In this document: positions 9,649-18,286 of the stretch, piece by piece
Numbering within the stretch: the stretch's first letter is position 1
Layout: every line of letters starts with the position of its first letter
Source of the DNA: Veillonella rogosae JCM 15642
GTDB lineage: Bacteria > Bacillota > Negativicutes > Veillonellales > Veillonellaceae
DNA: 64,000 nt
Assembly (NCBI RefSeq): GCF_002959775.1
Contig: NZ_PPCX01000010.1
Span: 496,001 to 560,000, forward strand
Reading direction: 5' to 3'
Notes under the pieces: model-generated
What the model was told of the DNA's origin: nothing
Seen by the model: the letters and a program-made list of their open reading frames with translations, nothing else
The model's database searches: none
Program-made: the position numbers and the translations under genes

Positions 9649-10368
9649 ATGAATGTAGCTATCATTTTTGCAGGTGGGACAGGACAACGCATGAGCTCGT
9701 CCGGTATTCCAAAACAATTTTTGCTAGTCAATCAAAAGCCAATTATTGTCCATACGTTGGAGCATTTCCAATATGCGCCTAATATCGACAAGATTATTGT
9801 AGTATCCTTAGCGTCGGGGATTCCTCAAGTGGAGTCTTTGGTGGCTAAGTTTGGTCTAACGAAGGTTGTATCCATCATTCCTGGTGGTAGTACAGGTCAG
9901 GAATCTATCTTCCGCGGTTTAGAAGAATGTCGCAGACTATTCGATGATGAAACTGTAGTGCTCTTGCATGACGGGGTTAGACCGATCATCAATGAAATGA
10001 TGATTGAAGAATGCATTTCTTGCGTGCTTCATCATGGTAATGCCATTACCGTAGCACCGTCTACGGAAACTACCTTCGTAAAAGGGGCGGAGCCTCATAC
10101 GGCAGGTACAATTTTAGATCGCTCACAATGTGTAATTGCTAAGGCGCCGCAGTGCTTCTTCTTAGGTGATATTCATAAAGCCCATCTAAAGGCCAATGAA
10201 GAGAAATTGGAATTTATCGATTCTGCGTCCATGATGCAGCACTTTGGGCACACCTTATATTTAGTAGAGGGCTTGCCTGCGAACATTAAGATTACAACGC
10301 CAATCGACTTCTACACATTTAAAGCCTATTTAGATGTACAAGATAGTATGAATGTTATTGGTTTATAG
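9649..10368 (+). CDS. IspD/TarI-family cytidylyltransferase
   Basis: This 239-residue nucleotidyltransferase has the family's CTP-binding loop (FAGGTGQRM, residues 7-15), PKQF at 21-24, and a central HDGVRP where the aspartate helps bind metal. The fold is shared by IspD (methylerythritol phosphate pathway) and TarI/Bcs1-type enzymes, which make CDP-ribitol or CDP-glycerol-like donors. Sequence reading alone does not separate them. The neighbours favour a polysaccharide role: it lies between the Wza-like gene and an SDR gene starting 18 bases after it, as in CDP-alditol synthesis pairs, and a LicD-type transferase is in the same locus. A strong AAAGGAGGG site precedes the start. It could still be the housekeeping IspD. 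Confidence 0.85.
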   Translation: MNVAIIFAGGTGQRMSSSGIPKQFLLVNQKPIIVHTLEHFQYAPNIDKIIVVSLASGIPQVESLVAKFGLTKVVSIIPGGSTGQESIFRGLEECRRLFDDETVVLLHDGVRPIINEMMIEECISCVLHHGNAITVAPSTETTFVKGAEPHTAGTILDRSQCVIAKAPQCFFLGDIHKAHLKANEEKLEFIDSASMMQHFGHTLYLVEGLPANIKITTPIDFYTFKAYLDVQDSMNVIGL

Positions 10369-10386
10369 TTACTTAGAGGATAGATA

Positions 10387-11427
10387 ATGAACAGAGTACT
10401 ACAAGACGAGTTGATGCGGACCGTCAATAGCAACAAGGATTTGTTTACGTTCTTTAGTGGTCGCACTATGTTGATTACTGGCGCTACTGGCTTGATTGGT
10501 TCTATGCTCATCAAGTCCATTATGACGGCTAATGATGTATTACATACAAATATCCGCGTAATCGGTCATGTGCGCAATATAGAAAAAGCAGAAGCTTTTT
10601 TTGAAGGCTTTAGAAGAGATACTTTTACCATTACGAAGGTAAACGTAAAGGATATTGCGGAGCCTATCGACTATATTGTTCATACCGCATCACCAACGCA
10701 GTCCAAGTTTTTTATCAGCAATCCTGTAGAAACCTTGCATACATCCATCAATCAAACGGTGGAATGCTTGGAGCTTTCAAAAGCACAAAATAGTAAGAAT
10801 ATGGTCTATTTGTCCTCTATGGAGCAATACGGCATCCAATACGAGGATTACCAAACAATGACCGAAGATGATTTGGGGTATATCAATCATCTAGATACGC
10901 GCAGTTCTTATTCGGAAGGCAAGCGCGCCTGCGAATGTTACTGTTATGCGTATGCCAAGGAATACGGTGTGAACGTCACTATTGCTCGTTTGGCACAAAC
11001 CTTTGGCCCTGGCGTAGCAGGTGAGGACAATCGCGTGTCGATTCAGTTCGCCAAAAGCGCGTTGCAAAACAAAGATATCGTTTTGCACACAAAGGGCGAG
11101 TCTTTATCGAATTTCTGTTACCTCACCGATGCCTTAACGGGTATTTTAGTATTGCTGAAAGCTGGCGTACCGGGAGAAGCGTATAATATATGCAATGCTA
11201 AGGAAACGAGAAGCATTTATGATATTGCAAAACTCGTGGCTGATGAGGTCGTAGGGGGCCGCATTTCCGTAGTGATGGACATTCCAGAAACAAATAACTA
11301 TGGTTATGCGCCAACTGTGAAGTATTATTTAACGGCGGACAAGCTCCAAGCTTTGGGCTGGGCGCCTCAAATTAATATGAAAGAAGGCTATCAACTGCTC
11401 ATGGATTACTTGGCTCAAGAGGGTTAA
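10387..11427 (+). CDS. Extended SDR NAD-dependent epimerase/dehydratase
   Basis: This 346-residue protein has a TGATGLIG cofactor loop at residues 31-38, a serine pair in YLSSMEQYG (about 141-149), and a YxxxK active site in SYSEGK (Y175, K179). It is a different SDR subgroup from the epimerase at 2610. The gene directly follows the IspD/TarI-type cytidylyltransferase with a short spacer. Comparable pairs or fusions elsewhere (for example Bcs1 of Haemophilus influenzae) reduce and CDP-activate a pentose phosphate. A role in making a CDP-activated sugar or alditol for the surface polymer is therefore plausible but inferred. Confidence 0.85.
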   Translation: MNRVLQDELMRTVNSNKDLFTFFSGRTMLITGATGLIGSMLIKSIMTANDVLHTNIRVIGHVRNIEKAEAFFEGFRRDTFTITKVNVKDIAEPIDYIVHTASPTQSKFFISNPVETLHTSINQTVECLELSKAQNSKNMVYLSSMEQYGIQYEDYQTMTEDDLGYINHLDTRSSYSEGKRACECYCYAYAKEYGVNVTIARLAQTFGPGVAGEDNRVSIQFAKSALQNKDIVLHTKGESLSNFCYLTDALTGILVLLKAGVPGEAYNICNAKETRSIYDIAKLVADEVVGGRISVVMDIPETNNYGYAPTVKYYLTADKLQALGWAPQINMKEGYQLLMDYLAQEG

Positions 11428-11536
11428 TGTGCTTTTATCTGTGAAAGTAGTTGCTTTCTTAGAGCATTACTATTATTTTGAGAGAGATAGTATGTTTTAA
11501 TCGTACAATTTTTATTATACTGAGGAGAGTTATCGG

Positions 11537-13054
11537 ATGAAACGTATTAAATTATTAGTTACAAGCGCTATTATGGCCATGGCCATCGCTCCAGTTTATG
11601 GTGCACAAATTGTATCACCAAATGTAAATTTAAATTCTACAACATATGACATGATCGATTCCTTGCATGCGCAAGGCTATATCGATACATTGCCAACATC
11701 CAAGCCTTACAGCCGTTTACAAGTGGCTGAATGGGTACAAGAAGCGAATGGTAAAGTGGATGCTAATACACCACAATTCGTTCAATCCATGCTTCAAAAT
11801 CTTGAAACTGAGTATGCCGATGATATCCAAACTTTGGCAACACGAAAACAAGAGTCCAAAGTAGTAGTCGACTCTGCTACTGTATCTGTTACATCTACGA
11901 ATTCTCCAGAGTACAACCAAAACCGTGGTGGTTGGGTTCGTACGGCGAGCACGTATCAACCATTGAACAGCAATAATAATGGTTATAAATACAATCGCGG
12001 CACTACTGTAAGCGGTGAAATGCACATTCGCGGTACGGCGGGCAACCATGTAGCGTACGCCATTACACCGCGCGCTGATTTATTTGCTGGCGATAACAGT
12101 GCACGACTTGTAAACGGCTACGTGAAAACACATATCGGTGCCGTAGAGGTACAAGCTGGTAAAGATGAGCTTTGGTGGGGCCCTATGTACCAATCATCCC
12201 TCAATCTGTCCAACAATATGAATGCCTTAACAGGTGTGAAAGTAACGACTATTAACCCTGTAAAAGTAGGCGGTACGTTCCGCTTCTTGCGTTCCATTAA
12301 GCCAACCTTTGTATATGCGAAATTGTCTGATGATCGTAACGACGTGAAACATCCAAGCTTTGTAGGTGCTCGCGTTGAAGTATCCCCTACAAAACGCCTT
12401 GTAGTCGGTGCGAGCTTAACATCTATCATGGGCGGTGAAGGCCGTCACTTGAGCCTTTCTGACTATGGTCGCTTCTTAACGGGTAAAAATGAAAGTAGCC
12501 GCTCTAAAGATAAATGGAATAGCATCGCTGGTTACGATATTAAATGGACATTACCATCCATGGAGGTATATGGCATGGTATATGGTGAAGACCAAGCTAC
12601 AGGCCTTGGCTTTATTCCGAGTCCATCTAAGATCGCTTGGACTGCAGGCGTATACTTGCCAAAACTTGGCAACCACGATGACTGGAATCTTCGCTTAGAA
12701 GGCGGTAGAACAAGCAACTGGTGGTATGCTCACTGGTCCTATAACGATGGTTATGTACACAAAGGCAATATTATAGGCGACTACATGGGCAACAGCAGTA
12801 ATCGTTTATATGCTCGCCTTGGTCACTGGGATAAAAAAGCAAACTTAACAGGCTTCAACGTTGAGTACTTGCGTCTAAACCGTGAACTCCATACAAATGC
12901 GAAAGCCCTTAACGTTTGGGTTGATCACAGCCGTAAACTATCTAACGATTGGTCCTTAGCAGCGAAGATAGGCGTATCTAGACTTCATAACATGACCGAT
13001 AAAAAAGATAAAACTGCATACTTAGTAGGTGTAGACGTAAAACGCACGTTCTAA
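11537..13054 (+). CDS. Wzi-like capsule assembly outer-membrane protein
   Basis: This 505-residue protein has a Sec signal peptide (residues 1-22, ending VYG before AQ). A helical N-terminal part (residues 30-110) is followed by a region of alternating amphipathic strands ending in an aromatic (VDVKRTF), the mark of an outer-membrane beta-barrel. ELWWGPMYQSSL near residue 215 matches the conserved WWGP segment of the Wzi family. Wzi anchors capsule polysaccharide at the outer surface. The gene lies 109 bases after the SDR gene and is followed by a strong terminator, closing the locus. GAGGAG precedes the start. Confidence 0.85.
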   Translation: MKRIKLLVTSAIMAMAIAPVYGAQIVSPNVNLNSTTYDMIDSLHAQGYIDTLPTSKPYSRLQVAEWVQEANGKVDANTPQFVQSMLQNLETEYADDIQTLATRKQESKVVVDSATVSVTSTNSPEYNQNRGGWVRTASTYQPLNSNNNGYKYNRGTTVSGEMHIRGTAGNHVAYAITPRADLFAGDNSARLVNGYVKTHIGAVEVQAGKDELWWGPMYQSSLNLSNNMNALTGVKVTTINPVKVGGTFRFLRSIKPTFVYAKLSDDRNDVKHPSFVGARVEVSPTKRLVVGASLTSIMGGEGRHLSLSDYGRFLTGKNESSRSKDKWNSIAGYDIKWTLPSMEVYGMVYGEDQATGLGFIPSPSKIAWTAGVYLPKLGNHDDWNLRLEGGRTSNWWYAHWSYNDGYVHKGNIIGDYMGNSSNRLYARLGHWDKKANLTGFNVEYLRLNRELHTNAKALNVWVDHSRKLSNDWSLAAKIGVSRLHNMTDKKDKTAYLVGVDVKRTF

Positions 13055-13082
13055 TTTAATAATATAATACTTAGATACTTTA

Positions 13083-13114
13083 AGAGGCTGCTCATGTAGA
13101 GCAGCCTCTTTTTG
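13083..13114 (+). terminator. Rho-independent terminator of the polysaccharide locus
   Basis: There is a perfect 11-bp stem, AGAGGCTGCTC at 13083-13093 with its complement at 13099-13109. The loop has five bases and a T run follows. Confidence 0.92.
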
Positions 13115-13183
13115 TACTCGTATTGTGGTACCTACGCATTTAATTTTACTTAATATTTTTTGATTGATGTTTAAAATTTGCTA

Positions 13184-13251
13184 TTTTTGAACATAATTAA
13201 TATAATTAGATAAAGTAATATTCAAAATATAAAGATTTTGAACATTACTTT
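13184..13251 (+). promoter_or_regulatory. Inverted repeat and repeated TTTTGAACAT half-sites upstream of fic
   Basis: A 17-bp inverted repeat (left arm 13212-13228, right arm 13235-13251) has a single mismatch and a six-base loop. The right arm contains TTTTGAACAT, which also occurs upright at 13185-13194. No T run follows, so it looks more like an operator than a terminator. It lies 85 bases before the fic start. The Fic protein's C-terminal helix-turn-helix-like region makes autoregulation possible; this is not shown by the sequence. Confidence 0.5.
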
Positions 13252-13335
13252 ATGATTAATAACATTTAGAGTATAAAATAATATTATTTTGTACTTTTAC
13301 TATAATCGTTATCTAGGTTAGATAGGAGGGACATG

Positions 13336-14556
13336 ATGAAGTTTGAACCTATGCATAAGATTTATTATAAACAGCCGACTGAGTGGCAACGTATATTAGA
13401 TAATCGTCGCAACTCTGAAAGCTCGATTTCTTTACCTATTCCTATCCATGAATATAATAGGCGTAATACATATGGTGCATTTTTTATGTATCACCCTGTA
13501 TTAGTAATGCTGTTACTATCTTTAGAAGAAAAGCGCAGTGCGTTTATTACTTTAGTTTCTGAAGTTCCTACAGTCCTGATTTCTCATGTTATGAATGCCT
13601 TCTTATCTACTGAAATTAAGGCGACTAATGATATTGAAGGCGTATATAGTAGTCGAAGAGAAATCCAAGAGGCTATACAAAACAGAGAAAATGGTAAACT
13701 TAGATTTTCGAGTATTATTAGTAAATATAAGGCTATCCTTGAGAATCCTCATGGCTTTACCTTTGAAAGTAGCCCACATATAAGAGCATTATTTGAAGAT
13801 ATCATTAGTAGTGAAATAGATGATAAAAATCAGCCCGATGGAGTTGTATTCAGACGAGACTCTGTAGATATAGTTAATCATCAAGGGAAAGTAATTCATA
13901 GAGGGACATTACCTGAGTCGCGTATTATACAAGAGATGGATCAAGCTTTAGCAGTTCTTAATGATGAGATGCTTGTTCTTCCTATTCGGGTAGCTCTTTT
14001 TCACTATTATTTTGGCTATATACATCCATTCTATGATGGAAATGGGCGTACGAATCGTTTTATTTCAACGGCTTATTTAGCAAAATACTTTCACCCTCTT
14101 GTGGCATTACGTTTATCTGCAGTTATTAATAATAATAAAAAAGAATATTATGATGCTTTTAAAATGACTACTGCTGAGATTAATGGTGGTGATCTAACTT
14201 ATTTTATAATTGCTTTTATTTCGCTTATAGAGAAAACCATTGATAATGCTACGGAACTATTGAATAAGCGAATAAATCGTTTATCCGAAGAAAAACAAAA
14301 GTTAGAGCAATTTTTCAGCACTAATGAAATTACCGATCCACTATTACGAGAAATATACATCTTGTTACTACAGGCACGGCTATTTTCATTAGGCGTAGGT
14401 ATTAGTAAAGCTGAAATCATGAATGCTTGTGGTAAAAGTAGAGGAACTATCTTTACTAGGTTTAAACAAATTCCTAAAGACCATCTTATAAAAGTAAAGT
14501 ATGGTCGTACTGAGTCGTATATGCTAAAGACGAGCATATTAGACTCTAAAGAATAA
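13336..14556 (+). CDS. Fic-domain protein (predicted AMPylase) with C-terminal HTH-like region
   Basis: The protein is about 406 residues long and carries the complete Fic active site HPFYDGNGRTNR near residues 230-241. The histidine is the catalytic base and the DGNGR loop binds ATP. An inhibitory TNDIEG motif near residues 97-102 fits (S/T)xxxE(G/N), so this is a self-inhibited class II Fic protein with no separate antitoxin gene beside it. The last 60 residues (GISKAEIMNACGKSRGTIF) resemble a winged helix-turn-helix. AGGAGGG at 13324-13330 favours ATG 13336 over ATG 13333. It probably AMPylates a cytoplasmic target; the target is unknown. It stands alone between terminated units. Confidence 0.9.
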   Translation: MKFEPMHKIYYKQPTEWQRILDNRRNSESSISLPIPIHEYNRRNTYGAFFMYHPVLVMLLLSLEEKRSAFITLVSEVPTVLISHVMNAFLSTEIKATNDIEGVYSSRREIQEAIQNRENGKLRFSSIISKYKAILENPHGFTFESSPHIRALFEDIISSEIDDKNQPDGVVFRRDSVDIVNHQGKVIHRGTLPESRIIQEMDQALAVLNDEMLVLPIRVALFHYYFGYIHPFYDGNGRTNRFISTAYLAKYFHPLVALRLSAVINNNKKEYYDAFKMTTAEINGGDLTYFIIAFISLIEKTIDNATELLNKRINRLSEEKQKLEQFFSTNEITDPLLREIYILLLQARLFSLGVGISKAEIMNACGKSRGTIFTRFKQIPKDHLIKVKYGRTESYMLKTSILDSKE

Positions 14557-14706
14557 ACTGATACGAAAAATATTAATAGTTTGAGGGCCTTGAGCCAGAG
14601 AACGCATTCAATCAAGGATAGAGAAAAAACTGAAGTTTTAATGAGATTTTCACCGTTTTTGAGTATACTATAAAAATATTTTCACCATAAAACGGAGGTA
14701 ATCATA

Positions 14707-15033
14707 ATGCGTAAATTTGTATATATATTGGCTGCTTTACTCGTATTAATCGGCATTAATACACGTGATGTAGAAGCTCGTAGAGATGTATATGCTACGA
14801 CGTATCACGGCAATAGCTGGTATGTAGACCAAGACTCTGTAAAACGAGTGGGGGATATCCTCAACTTTACAGTGTACACAACGGCTGGTTTGAGTTATAA
14901 AGTAACATCTAGCAATGATGACTACTACAATGCAGACGTATTTTACAATAACGATAAACTCGTAAGCGACAAAGGCCAATCCCTCTGGAAATCTCCAGGC
15001 ATGATGGCGGCCATGCGCGTGGCACGTAAATAA
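14707..15033 (+). CDS. Small secreted protein, function unknown
   Basis: This 108-residue protein starts with a signal peptide (MRKFVYILAALLVLIG, cleavage probably near VEA at residues 22-24). A short domain rich in Tyr, Asp and Asn follows (YHGNSWYVDQDSV). Many Firmicute and Negativicute small exported proteins share such a WYVD pattern, but I do not recognise a named family. CGGAGG lies seven to ten bases before the ATG. It is monocistronic, with a hairpin shortly after the stop. Confidence 0.7.
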   Translation: MRKFVYILAALLVLIGINTRDVEARRDVYATTYHGNSWYVDQDSVKRVGDILNFTVYTTAGLSYKVTSSNDDYYNADVFYNNDKLVSDKGQSLWKSPGMMAAMRVARK

Positions 15034-15045
15034 AGATAAAAAGAT

Positions 15046-15077
15046 AAGAGGCAGTGACTTAGTCGCTGCCTCTTGGT
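15046..15077. terminator. Hairpin terminator, probably bidirectional
   Basis: The arms AAGAGGCAGTGAC and GTCGCTGCCTCTT (one G-T pair) form a long stem around 15060. The plus side lacks a strong T run. On the minus strand the stem is followed by TATCTTTTTATC, so it may mainly end the toxin transcript coming from the right. Confidence 0.6.
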
Positions 15078-15112
15078 TTATAATACAACATATTAGTATT
15101 GTTTATCTGTAT

Positions 15113-15141
15113 TTGACGATATATGATATAAACCCTATAAT
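15113..15141 (+). promoter_or_regulatory. Sigma-70-type promoter for candidate antisense antitoxin RNA
   Basis: TTGACG (15113-15118) and TATAAT (15136-15141) have a 17-base spacer. There is no plus-strand gene nearby; transcription from about 15148 would run into the minus-strand toxin gene. Confidence 0.7.
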
Positions 15142-15247
15142 ATAAACAGATAGCCAAACGAGTGGTTCCGTCGGGCTCATCTCACAGTTACAAAAAATTG
15201 ATGAAATGGCCTTTCAGTTACCTAATTATCCAGGGGATAACGAAGGG

Positions 15248-15349
15248 CTATTTGTCTTTTCCAAGACAAATAAGAGCCACAAGTGCACCAAAGGCAATGA
15301 CAACAGTCATTGCCTCTAGAATTATCATGATTAACTCATAATCACTCAT
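15248..15349 (-). CDS. Holin-like small membrane peptide, candidate type I toxin
   Basis: The 33-codon frame on the minus strand begins MSDYELIMIILEAMTVV, has a hydrophobic membrane-spanning core and ends in a charged GKDK tail. This composition matches the short holin-like toxins of Firmicute type I toxin-antitoxin systems (TxpA/BsrG-like). GGGAGGG (plus coordinates 15356-15362) sits six bases before the ATG, an unusually strong ribosome-binding site. A minus-strand promoter is at 15408-15436, and a convergent plus-strand promoter at 15113-15141 would give an overlapping antisense RNA. The family assignment is from composition and layout; toxicity is inferred. Confidence 0.65.
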   Translation of the reverse strand: MSDYELIMIILEAMTVVIAFGALVALICLGKDK

Positions 15350-15407
15350 AGACAACCCTCCCTTCATTAACGAAGAGAGGCCCAACCTCGCTGACTATCC
15401 TAAGTCC

Positions 15408-15436
15408 ATTATATGGCGAACATATAAGCGAATCAA
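15408..15436 (-). promoter_or_regulatory. Promoter of the holin-like toxin gene
   Basis: On the minus strand, TTGATT (15431-15436) and TATAAT (15408-15413) are separated by exactly 17 bases. The start point would be near 15401, giving a leader of about 50 bases. Confidence 0.7.
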
Positions 15437-15478
15437 TAAGAATCTATAAATAGAAATATATAAAATAGTAGAAATAAT

Positions 15479-15508
15479 AAAGGCAGCGAGATGATCGCTG
15501 CCTTTATT
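15479..15508 (+). terminator. Rho-independent-type hairpin
   Basis: There is a perfect 11-bp stem, AAAGGCAGCGA (15479-15489) with TCGCTGCCTTT (15495-15505). The loop is GATGA and the run after it is TTTATTGT. It may end the antisense RNA before the autotransporter gene. Confidence 0.65.
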
Positions 15509-15557
15509 GTATTGATAGTAACGCCTACTAGAGATGATGTGACAATTTTACCTCATA

Positions 15558-15586
15558 TTTACAAGGCTTTGATTATAAATTATAAT
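15558..15586 (+). promoter_or_regulatory. Promoter of the type Va autotransporter gene
   Basis: TTTACA (15558-15563), a 17-base spacer and TATAAT (15581-15586). Similar TTTAC(A/T) boxes precede most adhesin genes in the window. Confidence 0.72.
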
Positions 15587-15632
15587 TAAAAATATTTAAT
15601 AATAATTTATAGTGTGAATTAGAGAGGGTTTT

Positions 15633-17924
15633 ATGAAACGTGTGAGTAAAACGAAATTATCTTTAGCAATTGCCCTAACAATTGCTAGCTCTGTAGTGCC
15701 GTATGCAATGGCGGGGAGTACATATGTTACTACACCTCAAGGTGCATATCTTACTGCTACAGATGGTGGAAAAATCAATGCAGGTGTAGTGACTGGCTTT
15801 GCTGCTGGTATTGATGCGGATACTGGCGGTACTATTACTGTAGATGATGTGGTTTCAAGTATTCCTGCAGAACGTCGTTCTTTCATTATCAGTAAAAATG
15901 GTGGTACTGTTAATGTTAAAGCTGGTCATATTCAAATGGGACGCCTTAGTAAACCTGTAGTTATTGCTAATGGCGGCACTGTAAATCTTGGCGTAGATGG
16001 CAATACAGGTAATTTTACGAGCCATGATATGTCTATTGAAGGTGACGTACGTATCGATGGCAGTGCTACTCATCCATCTGAAATCAATATTGGTTTAGAT
16101 AATGATGAAGTACTATGGACTGGTTTTGCTCTTAATTTAGCAGATAAAAATGCAAAGCAACCAAACCATATCAATGTATTCCTTGGTAATCGTGGCCATT
16201 GGGATCATTTCTATCAAGGTGGTTTAGATGGCACTAGCTATAGCACGATGACAACACCAAGCCATGTACATCGCTTGGTAGGTTCTGAAAACCGTAATTT
16301 TGAAAGTGCTGTCATTCAAAATGAGCACAATGAAATTCATATCGATAAGTTAGAAGGTCATGTAAATTTCTTTTATGATATAAATGGTGAGTACGATGAT
16401 ACAGAAGATCCAGAATACACACCACGTGAAAATATTGTGAATGGTTTAACGCCAGATTCCTTCTGGGGTGGAGATATTCACATTACAAGTGCAGCACCTA
16501 ATGCGTACGCCCATGTATACTCTAGTCAAAAAGGTCTAGACATGTCTTCCGAAGAGAATGTAAATAAGATCTTAGATAACTTGGCACATAAGATGTATTA
16601 TCACAACTATGTAAATGGTGAAAGAAACCTTCAAGGTACAGTAGCTATTGCATCTGATGGTTCTGAATCTGGTCGTTTTACAGTCATCACTTCTGGTCAT
16701 GCTAAAGAAGGGGACATTACTTGGCAAGCAGATAAAGATGGTCAAGGTAAATACGTATATGGTGAAAATAAACCAGCTCCGGTTCCGAAACCAGAGGTAA
16801 AACCGACTCCAAAACCTGAGCCTAAGCCACAACCTAAACCAACTCCAAAACCAGAAGTAAAACCAGAGCCAGCTCCAGCTCCAAAACCGGAGGTAAAACC
16901 TACACCGGCTCCAGCTCCAAAACCGGAAGTTAAACCAACACCAGCTCCGGCTCCAAAACCAGAAGTAAAACCAGAGCCAGCTCCAGCTCCTAAACCTGAG
17001 AACAACGGTCATATTCATGTTGTGATAGGTGATTTTGATACACCTCATATGCGCGGTGCTCGTTCTGCCATCATGAGTAATATCAATGGTTGGAGAACAT
17101 TGACGGATAATATGTATCGTCCACGTGTATTGCAACAAGGCGAACCTACAGGTATTTGGGCTCGCGTTGGAGGCGGTAAATACAGCTTCAATACAACAGG
17201 TATCGATACAGATACAACGTATACACGTATTCAAGGTGGTTACGACGCTAAAACTAGCAGCGGTTGGACCGTAGGTGGTCAAGTTTCCTATCTTCGTGGC
17301 AACGATGACTACGTATTCAATGGTACTGGCAAAGAAAAAGCCTTTGCAGTTGGTGCGTACGGCTTGAAAGATCTTGGTAATAACCAATACATCCACATCG
17401 AGTCTCAAGTAGGTCGTGCTTCTAACGACTTCACGGTTCGTAATGAAATTGGTGAAAGCCTGTCTGGCGAGACTAAAGCTAATGCATACTCTATCGGTGC
17501 ACGCTATGGTAAAACTGTGAAGCTTTCAAATGGTACATACATTGAACCACAAGCACAATTGAGCTACACTCACTTCGGTGGTGACAGCTTCAATGCAGGC
17601 CGCATGCATGTAGATCAATCTGGTGTGAGCAGCACAGCAGGTGGTCTTGGCCTTGAAATCGGTAAAAACTTCGGTGCAGGTAACATCTATACTCGCGTAG
17701 GCGTGAACCATGCCTTCTCTGGTACAGTGAAAACTGCGTACACAAGTGGTGCTACTACTAAATACACTTCCGAAGATATTAAAGGTACTTGGACAGATCT
17801 AGCATTCGGTGGCCGCTATGGCTTCAATGCAAATAACAGCATCTTCGGTGATATTAGCACAGGTCTATCTGGCGATTATAAAGCTGGTTGGTCTGTGAAT
17901 GCAGGATTTACACATAAATTCTAA
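15633..17924 (+). CDS. Type Va (monomeric) autotransporter with KP-rich linker
   Basis: The protein has 763 residues. A signal peptide ends at AMA (about residue 27). A passenger of about 350 residues follows, with Gly/Thr-rich, beta-helix-like segments ([15 protein letters not shown]). Residues 380-456 form a proline-rich linker of repeated PKPEVKP-type units. The C-terminal region of about 260 residues is an autotransporter beta-domain, starting near [14 protein letters not shown] and ending in the aromatic outer-membrane signature NAGFTHKF. The passenger would be displayed at the cell surface; no protease motif was seen, so an adhesin role is more likely. It has its own promoter (15558) and terminator (17970). 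GAGAGGG precedes the start. Confidence 0.9.
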   Translation: MKRVSKTKLSLAIALTIASSVVPYAMAGSTYVTTPQGAYLTATDGGKINAGVVTGFAAGIDADTGGTITVDDVVSSIPAERRSFIISKNGGTVNVKAGHIQMGRLSKPVVIANGGTVNLGVDGNTGNFTSHDMSIEGDVRIDGSATHPSEINIGLDNDEVLWTGFALNLADKNAKQPNHINVFLGNRGHWDHFYQGGLDGTSYSTMTTPSHVHRLVGSENRNFESAVIQNEHNEIHIDKLEGHVNFFYDINGEYDDTEDPEYTPRENIVNGLTPDSFWGGDIHITSAAPNAYAHVYSSQKGLDMSSEENVNKILDNLAHKMYYHNYVNGERNLQGTVAIASDGSESGRFTVITSGHAKEGDITWQADKDGQGKYVYGENKPAPVPKPEVKPTPKPEPKPQPKPTPKPEVKPEPAPAPKPEVKPTPAPAPKPEVKPTPAPAPKPEVKPEPAPAPKPENNGHIHVVIGDFDTPHMRGARSAIMSNINGWRTLTDNMYRPRVLQQGEPTGIWARVGGGKYSFNTTGIDTDTTYTRIQGGYDAKTSSGWTVGGQVSYLRGNDDYVFNGTGKEKAFAVGAYGLKDLGNNQYIHIESQVGRASNDFTVRNEIGESLSGETKANAYSIGARYGKTVKLSNGTYIEPQAQLSYTHFGGDSFNAGRMHVDQSGVSSTAGGLGLEIGKNFGAGNIYTRVGVNHAFSGTVKTAYTSGATTKYTSEDIKGTWTDLAFGGRYGFNANNSIFGDISTGLSGDYKAGWSVNAGFTHKF
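16770..17002 (+). repeat. KP-rich linker-coding repeats
   Basis: Tandem units encode variants of [13 protein letters not shown]. They are degenerate at DNA level and lie in frame, so unit number can change without breaking the gene. Confidence 0.8.
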
Positions 17925-17969
17925 GGAAGATTTAATAAATACTACTTTGTAAAATAGCCCAAATATATC

Positions 17970-18016
17970 AAGCCTCCTAATAGTAGAGTCATAACTGTAT
18001 TATTAGGAGGCTTTTA
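17970..18016 (+). terminator. Terminator of the type Va autotransporter
   Basis: A 13-bp stem, AAGCCTCCTAATA (17970-17982) with its complement at 18001-18013, is followed by TTTATAG. The loop is 18 bases. Confidence 0.8.
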
Positions 18017-18085
18017 TAGTATTTGTCATAGAGTTAAGCACATAGCGACTCTTCATTTTTCTTCTACATTTAAGGCAAAATTATA

Positions 18086-18114
18086 TAGACGAAATACGAT
18101 GTATCGTGTATACT
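18086..18114 (+). promoter_or_regulatory. Promoter of the small partner gene
   Basis: TAGACG (18086-18091), a 17-base spacer and TATACT (18109-18114). It gives a leader of about 165 bases ending in a hairpin. Confidence 0.55.
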
Positions 18115-18247
18115 AATGAAACGGTAAGCTACGGAATCATTATTGATAGATGCTTACTGACTGTATTAATAAATTTACCATGCTTAGTATGGGGATCTCT
18201 ATGGGGATAACAGTTCCTAAAGAGATAATATCTAGTACATGATAAAT

Positions 18248-18272
18248 GAAGTAGCTCTGGGGAGGGCACTTC
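18248..18272 (+). promoter_or_regulatory. Leader hairpin with GGGG loop before small partner gene
   Basis: The arms GAAGTAGCTCT and AGGGCACTTC pair with one bulged A around a GGGG loop. The hairpin ends 15 bases before the start. A hairpin with the same loop but changed, compensating arms precedes the paralogue at 28020. Confidence 0.65.
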
Positions 18273-18286
18273 GAGAGAGGAGAACT

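Larger units (their letters stand above)
15148..15506 (+). ncRNA. Candidate antisense antitoxin RNA
   Basis: The RNA is predicted from the promoter at 15113-15141, with a possible end at the hairpin 15479-15505. It would be antisense to the whole 33-codon toxin gene. Its 3' end is uncertain; an earlier end within the toxin gene is equally possible. Confidence 0.4.

Noticed and set aside
9649-10368. Firm assignment as housekeeping ispD
   Set aside because: Motifs do not separate IspD from TarI-type enzymes, and the neighbours point to polysaccharide metabolism, so no gene symbol was given.
16572-17408. Minus-strand 278-codon frame and an 87-codon Gly-rich frame
   Set aside because: Both are shadows of the KP-rich linker of the autotransporter; the Trp/Phe/Gly repeats are complements of Pro/Lys codons.
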